Under the pieces are notes generated by a model. That model was given only the letters and a program-made list of their open reading frames with translations. It had not been told where the DNA came from and did no database searches. From the NCBI RefSeq assembly GCF_900107845.1, contig NZ_FNRM01000015.1, positions 1 through 39,162 on the forward strand: a DNA stretch of 39,162 nt. Direction: 5' to 3'. Source of the stretch: Alkalimonas amylolytica (GTDB lineage: Bacteria > Pseudomonadota > Gammaproteobacteria > Enterobacterales > Alteromonadaceae). The position numbers were made by a program, and so were the translations under genes. Each line of letters starts with the position of its first letter. The first letter of the stretch is position 1. Below, piece after piece: positions 33,922 to 39,162 of this stretch.

Positions 33922-36180
33922 ATGAAATTCCGTTTTCCAGTTATTGTTATCGATGAAGATTTTCGCTCAGAGAATATCTCTGGCTCAGGCATCCGTGATT
34001 TAGCCGAAGCCATTGGCAGCCATGGTTTTGAAGTGGTGGGGTACACCAGCTATGTGGATTTAACGGCCTTTGCCCAGCAAGCCAGCCGCGCCTCCTGTTT
34101 TATTTTGTCGATTGACGATGAAGAGTTTGGCAGCGGCACCGATGCAGAAGTCACTGCTGCTTTGACCGAGCTTAGAGCCTTTGTGCAAGAAGTGCGCAAG
34201 CGCAATGCCGATATTCCGATCTTTTTATACGGCGAAACCCGCACCAGCCGGCATATCTCCAATGACATTTTGCGCGAGCTGCACGGCTTTATTCATATGT
34301 TTGAAGATACGCCAGAGTTTGTTGCCCGCCATATTATCCGCGAAGCAAAAAAATACCTGGATGCGTTGGCACCGCCGTTTTTTAATGCGCTGATGGATTA
34401 TGCCGAGGACTCGTCCTACTCCTGGCATTGCCCGGGGCACTCTGGCGGCGTCGCTTTTTTGAAAAGCCCGGTCGGCCAGATGTTTCATCAGTTCTTTGGC
34501 GAGAACATGCTCAGGGCCGATGTCTGTAACTCGGTCGATGAGTTAGGCCAGTTGCTGGATCACACCGGGCCGGTGGCGCAAAGTGAGCAAAATGCCGCCC
34601 GTATTTTTAACGCCGATCATTTGTTTTTTGTCACCAACGGCACCTCGACCTCGAATAAAATGGTCTGGCACTCCGTGGTGGCACCGGGTGACATCGTGGT
34701 GGTGGATCGCAACTGCCATAAATCGATTTTGCACTCGATCATCATGACCGGCGCTATCCCGGTATTTTTAATGCCCACCCGCAACCATTACGGCATTATT
34801 GGGCCTATTCCGAAAAGTGAGTTCTCGCCTGAGTCCATCGCGAAAAAAATTGAAGCCAACCCCTTTGCCCGCAACGCCAAAAACAAAAAGCCGCGCATTT
34901 TGACCATTACCCAAAGTACCTACGACGGTATTTTGTACAATGTGGAAGAAATTAAGCAGCAGCTGGGCTCCACCATCGATACGCTGCATTTTGATGAAGC
35001 CTGGTTGCCGCATGCCAGCTTCCATGGCTTTTACCACAATATGCATGCCATTGGGAAAGACCGGCCGCGCTCTGAAGAAACCCTGGTCTTTGCCACCCAG
35101 TCGACCCATAAATTGCTGGCCGGTTTATCGCAAGCGTCGCAAATTCTGGTGCAAAATGCCCAGCACCGCAGCCTCGATACCCACCGTTTTAACGAGTCCT
35201 ATTTAATGCACAGCTCGACCAGCCCGCAGTATGCCATTATTGCCAGCTGTGATGTGGCGGCGGCGATGATGGAGGCGCCGGGTGGTACCGCACTGGTGGA
35301 AGAAAGCTTGCTGGAAGCGATTGATTTTCGTCGGGCCATGCGCAAGGTGGATGCTGAATTTGGTGATGATGACTGGTGGTTTACCGTCTGGGGCCCGGAG
35401 CATTTGCCGGAAGAAGGCATTGGCGAGCGTGATAACTGGATGCTGCATGCCACAGATAGCTGGCATGGCTTTGGGGATATTGTCTCTGGCTTTAATATGC
35501 TGGACCCAATCAAAGCCACCATTATCACGCCGGGCCTGACGCTGCAGGGCCAGTTTGACCAGCAGGGCATCCCGGCCACGATTGTGAGCAAGTATCTGGC
35601 AGAGCACGGTATTATTATTGAGAAAACCGGCCTCTATTCGTTCTTTATCATGTTTACCATTGGCATTACCAAGGGCCGCTGGAACTCGATGGTAACCGAG
35701 TTGCAGCAGTTTAAAGACGATTACGATCAAAACCTGCCGATGTGGCGGGTAATGCCGGAGTTTGTGGCGAAAAACCCGCAGTATGAGCGCGTTGGCCTGC
35801 GCGATCTGTGCCAGCAAATTCATAATATTTACCGGCAGTTTGATGTGGCCAAAGTCACCACCGAGATGTATCTGTCGACCATTGAAACGGCAATGACCCC
35901 GGCGGATGCCTGGGCCAAAATGGCCCACCGGGAAATTGAGCGGGTGTCGATCGATGCTATCGAAGGCCGTGTCACCGCGATGCTGGTCACCCCTTACCCA
36001 CCGGGTATCCCGCTGATGGTGCCAGGTGAGCGCTTTAATAAAACCATTCTCAAGTACCTTCAATTTACCCGCGCCTTTAACGGCCAGTTCCCGGGCTTCG
36101 AGACCGATGTGCATGGTTTGGTTCGGGAAACGGTAGAAGGCGACGTGAAGTACTTTATTGATGTGGTGAAAGAGTCCTAG
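33922..36180 (+). CDS. Lysine/arginine/ornithine decarboxylase, LdcA-like
   Basis: This 752-aa PLP enzyme of fold type I removes CO2 from a basic amino acid in the cytoplasm. It has a response-regulator-like wing domain (1-130), then the PLP core. Lys397 in STHKLLAGLSQAS is the PLP lysine; His266 in DRNCHKS and Asp358 in HFDEAW complete the site. The C-terminal domain ends near 752. It resembles Pseudomonas LdcA more than enterobacterial AdiA in GENMLRADVCNSVDELGQLL and EKTGLYSFFIMFTIGITKG, so lysine is the favoured substrate, with arginine possible. AAGGA lies upstream of ATG 33922. With AphA beside it, a diamine or polyamine pathway is likely. Confidence 0.9.
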   Translation: MKFRFPVIVIDEDFRSENISGSGIRDLAEAIGSHGFEVVGYTSYVDLTAFAQQASRASCFILSIDDEEFGSGTDAEVTAALTELRAFVQEVRKRNADIPIFLYGETRTSRHISNDILRELHGFIHMFEDTPEFVARHIIREAKKYLDALAPPFFNALMDYAEDSSYSWHCPGHSGGVAFLKSPVGQMFHQFFGENMLRADVCNSVDELGQLLDHTGPVAQSEQNAARIFNADHLFFVTNGTSTSNKMVWHSVVAPGDIVVVDRNCHKSILHSIIMTGAIPVFLMPTRNHYGIIGPIPKSEFSPESIAKKIEANPFARNAKNKKPRILTITQSTYDGILYNVEEIKQQLGSTIDTLHFDEAWLPHASFHGFYHNMHAIGKDRPRSEETLVFATQSTHKLLAGLSQASQILVQNAQHRSLDTHRFNESYLMHSSTSPQYAIIASCDVAAAMMEAPGGTALVEESLLEAIDFRRAMRKVDAEFGDDDWWFTVWGPEHLPEEGIGERDNWMLHATDSWHGFGDIVSGFNMLDPIKATIITPGLTLQGQFDQQGIPATIVSKYLAEHGIIIEKTGLYSFFIMFTIGITKGRWNSMVTELQQFKDDYDQNLPMWRVMPEFVAKNPQYERVGLRDLCQQIHNIYRQFDVAKVTTEMYLSTIETAMTPADAWAKMAHREIERVSIDAIEGRVTAMLVTPYPPGIPLMVPGERFNKTILKYLQFTRAFNGQFPGFETDVHGLVRETVEGDVKYFIDVVKES

Positions 36181-36186
36181 TGAAAA

Positions 36187-36222
36187 GGCAGCGCTGCCAC
36201 CACTGCAGCGCTGCCAGGTTTT
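36187..36222 (+). terminator. Rho-independent terminator after the decarboxylase
   Basis: GGCAGCGCTG and CAGCGCTGCC pair over 10 bp (36187-36196 with 36206-36215) around a 9-base loop, followed by AGGTTTT. It starts 6 bases after the decarboxylase stop. Confidence 0.85.
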
Positions 36223-36246
36223 CGCGAATTGGAGAAAGGGAAGCGT

Positions 36247-37167
36247 ATGCGTATCGCACTACTTGGGTTAGGGGATATAGCGCAAAAAGCCTATTTGCCC
36301 TTAGTGACCGGACATACAGAGGTAGTGCCGCTGCTATGCACACGTAACACTCAGGTATTGGCTCAGTTCGCACAACAATACCGTATTGAGGAAGCGTATT
36401 CAGATCTTGCTGAATTGATAGCAGCGAAGCCGGATGCGGTCATGATCCACAGTGCCACCAGCAGCCATTTCGCTATTGCAACGCGCCTGCTGCAAGCGGG
36501 TATCGCTGTTTTTGTGGATAAGCCTATCAGCGATCAATTCCCAGAGTGCGAACAACTGATTAATTTGGCCGAGCAGAAAAATCTGCCATTTTTTGTTGGT
36601 TTTAACCGGCGCTATGCGCCATTGTATCAGCCGGCACTGGCGACTCAACCACTGCAAGTACAGTATCAAAAGCACCGACATAACCAGTGCGCCCCAGCCC
36701 GTACTTTTATCTACGATGACTTTATTCACGTGGTGGATTTTGTCCGTCATGTCAGTGGGATAACAAGCATACAGCAATGTGACTTTCAGTTGTTTCAACA
36801 CAGCCATGCTGCAGAATTATGCAGTGTGCAGGTGCAGTGGCACCACAAGGATGCTTTGTTCAGTGCGTCCATGAATAGAATGGCCGGTAGCAGCTTTGAA
36901 CGGCTGGAGTATTTTAGTCAGGATCAGCACTGGCAAATCGATAATTTAAGGCAGGGTGAATACAGTTGCCACAATCAACGCCAGACTTTGGGCTTTGATG
37001 ACTGGCAAAGTACGCTGTATAAGCGTGGTTTTGTCGCTATGCTGGACCAATTTATCCAGTTACTGAAAACGGGTAAAACGGATTCATCCGCCAACAATGC
37101 TGCGCTGTTAACCCATCAACTCTGCGAAAAAATACTCGAGAGACTGCCGCAGCACTTACACCGGTAA
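36247..37167 (+). CDS. Gfo/Idh/MocA-family oxidoreductase
   Basis: This 306-aa NAD(P)-dependent oxidoreductase probably acts on a sugar or sugar-like substrate. The Rossmann motif is LLGLGDIAQKAYLPL (about 4-18). VDKPIS (about 92-97) holds the Lys of the EKP/DKP motif. The FVGFNRRYAPLYQ strand follows, and the C-domain contains DDFIHVVDFVRHVSG, where His is the likely catalytic residue. ATG 36247 is chosen because GGAGAAAGGGA lies upstream; a TTG at 36229 is less likely. It stands alone after the terminator. The substrate cannot be read; some YceM-type members resemble it. Confidence 0.85.
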   Translation: MRIALLGLGDIAQKAYLPLVTGHTEVVPLLCTRNTQVLAQFAQQYRIEEAYSDLAELIAAKPDAVMIHSATSSHFAIATRLLQAGIAVFVDKPISDQFPECEQLINLAEQKNLPFFVGFNRRYAPLYQPALATQPLQVQYQKHRHNQCAPARTFIYDDFIHVVDFVRHVSGITSIQQCDFQLFQHSHAAELCSVQVQWHHKDALFSASMNRMAGSSFERLEYFSQDQHWQIDNLRQGEYSCHNQRQTLGFDDWQSTLYKRGFVAMLDQFIQLLKTGKTDSSANNAALLTHQLCEKILERLPQHLHR

Positions 37168-37201
37168 GCCATCCATTTCAAAATTTTAGTGGTTATGCGC
37201 C

Positions 37202-37247
37202 TTGCGCTTAAAGTCATCAGATACCATAATTAGGTACTTTTTGGTAT
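37202..37247 (+). promoter_or_regulatory. parDE promoter with overlapping dyad operator
   Basis: TTGCGC (37202-37207), a 17-base spacer and CATAAT (37225-37230) form a possible promoter. A dyad ATACCA (37221-37226) with TGGTAT (37242-37247) overlaps the -10 element and ends 13 bases before the parD ATG. Antitoxins of this family usually repress their own operon, so the dyad is a candidate ParD site. Confidence 0.5.
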
Positions 37248-37260
37248 TTGGGGGCTATTC

Positions 37261-37503
37261 ATGGCTAAAAACACCAGCATCACGCTTGGCGATCACTTCG
37301 AAAGCTTTATTGCCAGCCAGATAGACAGTGGGCGTTACGGCTCCGCCAGTGAAGTGATTCGCTCGGCACTACGCTTACTCGAAAACCAGGAAGCCAAACT
37401 GCAGTCACTGCGACAACTCCTGACCGAAGGGGAACAAAGTGGTGATGCCGATTATGATCTCAATAGCTTGATCAGTGAACTCGATAGTGAACACGCTCGG
37501 TGA
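37261..37503 (+). CDS. parD: ParD-family antitoxin
   Basis: This 80-aa antitoxin neutralises ParE and represses the operon. Residues 1-45 form a ribbon-helix-helix (SITLGDHFESFIASQIDSGR, SASEVIRSALRLLE). The C-terminus is acidic and flexible (GEQSGDADYDLNSLISELD) and should wrap the toxin. Its stop overlaps the toxin start by 4 bases. GGGG lies about 7 bases before the ATG at 37261. The pair is typical of chromosomal parDE loci. Confidence 0.9.
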   Translation: MAKNTSITLGDHFESFIASQIDSGRYGSASEVIRSALRLLENQEAKLQSLRQLLTEGEQSGDADYDLNSLISELDSEHAR

Positions 37504-37799
37504 AGCCATTTGTGCTCACTGCTGCAGCGAAAACCGATTTACGGGATGTTGCTTTATTTACTCAGCGTCGTTGGGGCAAAGATCAGCGAAATGTTTATTT
37601 AAAACAATTCGATGATTCATTTTGGCTCTTAGCTGAGAACCCCGACATCGGTAAGTCATGCGATGAAATCCTACCAGGTTACCGAAAATTTCCTCAGGGT
37701 AGCCACCTGATTTTTTATCAGCAAACAGGCAGCCAGCAAATAAGGATCATCCGCATTCTTCATAAGAGCATGGATGTTCACCCGATATTTGGCGCTTAG
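37500..37799 (+). CDS. parE: ParE-family toxin
   Basis: This 99-aa toxin has the RelE/ParE fold, and family members inhibit DNA gyrase. It begins at GTG 37500, overlapping the parD stop (GTGA), which fits translational coupling. Landmarks are AAAKTDLRDVALFTQRRWG, GKSCDEILPGYRKFPQGSHL, IFYQQ and the conserved end IRILHKSMDVHPIFG. Length is normal. Nothing is disrupted. The 173-bp space after it (37800-37972) shows no convincing gene. Confidence 0.92.
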   Translation: MKPFVLTAAAKTDLRDVALFTQRRWGKDQRNVYLKQFDDSFWLLAENPDIGKSCDEILPGYRKFPQGSHLIFYQQTGSQQIRIIRILHKSMDVHPIFGA

Positions 37800-37972
37800 C
37801 GCTGAGAACAACAACACCTGGGCATAGACTAACCTGCTGATGCAAAAACAGACCATTAAGCTCGTAAATTTTGTTCTGACCCGAAATTCTTTACCCAACG
37901 TCTGTCCAATGCCATCAAGCTTAGATGCAGCGGCAATAACAACACCGACTATATTCAGTGCTTGATTAGGCA

Positions 37973-38344
37973 TCACCAGTCAAATACCTGATCCAACCCA
38001 ACACCAGCAACAACGACGATCAGAAAAAAAATTTTACTCATTTCCATCCAGGCACAAAGCCGCCACTGGGTTTTACTGGCATAGGCTTTCATCCGCTCCG
38101 GTTTACTATAAAAATGCGACTTTCCGCTATTAAAACGCCCAAGCGGGTAGAAAATAGCCCAAGCATAGACCCAAGGTTTCCAAAGAAAAATCACCCAGTC
38201 GCTGACGACGTCTTCATTGTTAGCCCGCAACTGCTTTTGGATCGGAAGCACCACAAACCATCCCACAAACAACCAAGCCGTTAAAAAAGAAACAACTGAT
38301 ATAAAACCAAGAAACAATAAACTCAAAACTATGTATATTTCCAT
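37973..38344 (-). CDS. Membrane protein, possible immunity protein
   Basis: I do not recognise a family. ATG 38344 gives 123 aa and starts just after the previous stop (38349-38351). Residues 1-35 span the membrane (MEIYIVLSLLFLGFISVVSF, with a second Trp-rich hydrophobic stretch), residues about 35-90 are hydrophilic and basic, and a last hydrophobic stretch lies near 100-120 (FFLIVVVAGVGLDQVF). Immediately downstream of a protein with a hydrophobic C-terminal domain, such a layout often marks an immunity protein against a membrane-acting toxin. That role is inferred from position and topology only. An upstream in-frame start at 38389 would overlap the neighbour. Confidence 0.6.
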   Translation of the reverse strand: MEIYIVLSLLFLGFISVVSFLTAWLFVGWFVVLPIQKQLRANNEDVVSDWVIFLWKPWVYAWAIFYPLGRFNSGKSHFYSKPERMKAYASKTQWRLCAWMEMSKIFFLIVVVAGVGLDQVFDW

Positions 38345-38348
38345 ATGA

Positions 38349-39162
38349 TTAATCGCCAAAAATGTAATCATAAGACAGCTCAACACCACGTTGCGTCAAG
38401 CTATCAACAGCCGTTGAAGCCGCAAAAGCAACGACAGAAGCTCCAATCAGCAGTACCCAACCAGCGGGGGTTAATCCTAAGCCAATGGATATCGCGGCTC
38501 CAACAATGGCTGTACCAGTCATACTTCCAGCAACGAAACCAGAATACTGTTTAGCCCGTTCTCGCCGATAATTCTCACCATTGAGACGAGCCCGGCGAAC
38601 TTTGCGGCTGCGGCTGCGAAAATCCCAAGTCATCACCAAAGGGCTGGCAATCTGCAATCCTCGAATAAAGCGCATTACCTGCTGAGCTTGCGCACCATTA
38701 GCAATATTCAACGTTCGGCCTGTGCGGCGGCCTCCGGCGGTATTGCTGTGCATTGAGCGGCCGCTGCGGGCGACATTAACACCGCGATCCACACTAGCCA
38801 GCGCGGAGCGGTTGGCTTGCGTGCCCAGATTGGCTTTGTAGCGCGCCAGCTGTGACTGAAAACGCTGCTGCATGTCGGCATGCAGGCGGCGGACCTGAGC
38901 TTCTTTTGCCGCTATCTGTGGGTTGTAAGCACCCCGGCCGCGAGCGCCACGCGCCTGTGTCTTGGCCTGACTCACCTCATGCAAATCCATCAGCGCCTGC
39001 TGATAACGCACAATGGACTGCTGAAATGCATTGTATTGATGTTTGCTGGCTCCAATCAGGGCGCTGGCGGCATTGGCGCCATGCTCTTCCACCAAGGCCA
39101 TGACCGGTGCAATCAATTCTTCGGTTATGGCAGCAATAGCCAGTAAATGCTCGTCGTAAAGC
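38349..39162 (-). CDS. Partial toxin-like protein with a hydrophobic C-terminal domain, off the right edge
   Basis: The reading frame stays open to base 39162, so the N-terminus is outside the window; at least 270 residues are visible. Residues up to about 145 are helical and coiled-coil-like (LYDEHLLAIAAITEELIAP, then Gln/Ala-rich). A basic middle part (RSGRSMHSNTAGGRRTGR, TWDFRSRSRKVRRARL) follows. The last 60 residues hold two hydrophobic Gly/Ala-rich helices (GSMTGTAIVGAAISIGLGL, WVLLIGASVVAFAAS), as in pore-forming or membrane-inserting effectors. No secretion marker (PAAR, Rhs, signal peptide) is visible because the N-terminus is missing. A type VI or polymorphic effector is possible, not proven. 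Confidence 0.6.
   Translation of the reverse strand, partial: LYDEHLLAIAAITEELIAPVMALVEEHGANAASALIGASKHQYNAFQQSIVRYQQALMDLHEVSQAKTQARGARGRGAYNPQIAAKEAQVRRLHADMQQRFQSQLARYKANLGTQANRSALASVDRGVNVARSGRSMHSNTAGGRRTGRTLNIANGAQAQQVMRFIRGLQIASPLVMTWDFRSRSRKVRRARLNGENYRRERAKQYSGFVAGSMTGTAIVGAAISIGLGLTPAGWVLLIGASVVAFAASTAVDSLTQRGVELSYDYIFGD

Noticed and set aside
35203-36114. A 303-codon open frame on the minus strand inside the decarboxylase
   Set aside because: It is fully antisense to the conserved decarboxylase and shows no domain. Long antisense frames are expected in GC-rich genes.
37671-37976. A 101-codon minus-strand frame over the end of parE
   Set aside because: Its second half is the antisense of the conserved ParE C-terminus, and no ribosome site supports its start.
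1-39162. CRISPR arrays, tRNA or rRNA genes
   Set aside because: Reading through the window I found no regularly spaced repeats, no cloverleaf sequence and no rRNA-like stretch.

Overview
The window looks like a piece of chromosome from a marine or freshwater gammaproteobacterium of the Alteromonadales type (Rheinheimera, Alishewanella and Arsukibacterium are plausible). This is inferred from gene content: a CysM, MCP, porin and BCCT block, TonB/Fur iron genes, an LdcA-like decarboxylase, AphA and ElaA. No marker gene fixes the genus. The host part is moderately GC-rich. Positions 1 to about 9120 are visibly AT-rich, which marks them as imported DNA.

Region 1 (1-9119) appears to be one mobile element. 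A perfect 24-bp inverted repeat lies at 1-24 and 9096-9119. Between the copies are an IS1595/ISXO2-type transposase, a candidate PD-(D/E)XK nuclease with a winged-helix-like N-terminus, a two-gene operon resembling the GapS6a/GapS6b anti-phage system (a small protein plus a TPR/GreAB-C/PIN protein), and three unrecognised proteins. The right end lies inside an HPF/RaiA-family ribosome hibernation gene: only its first 24 or so codons remain at 9084-9191, and the rest would lie left of base 1.

Region 2 (9266-19601) is host DNA. It holds a SpoU-type RNA methyltransferase, cysteine synthase B, a chemoreceptor divergent from a coiled-coil porin, a BCCT betaine/choline-type transporter, a cNMP/CBS/DUF294 protein coupled to a DnaQ-like exonuclease, and ElaA.

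Region 3 (19606-26939) is an iron-acquisition block on the minus strand. A Fur-controlled operon runs from a TonB receptor to PepSY, DUF2271 and DUF4198 proteins, and its receptor is broken by an in-frame amber codon. Next come an intact FecA-like receptor with its own Fur box and a 2OG-Fe(II) oxygenase.

Region 4 (26954-37167) is metabolic: a thioesterase, an acetolactate synthase-type ThDP enzyme, a small secreted protein, a methyltransferase, a gamma-glutamyltransferase, an acetylpolyamine amidohydrolase, an LdcA/AdiA-class decarboxylase and a Gfo/Idh/MocA oxidoreductase. The last few suggest polyamine handling.

Region 5 (37202-39162) holds a ParDE toxin-antitoxin pair, then on the minus strand a membrane protein and a large protein that runs off the right edge. 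The last two look like a membrane-acting effector and its immunity protein. No gene-free stretch exceeds 300 bases. I saw no tRNA, rRNA or CRISPR array.
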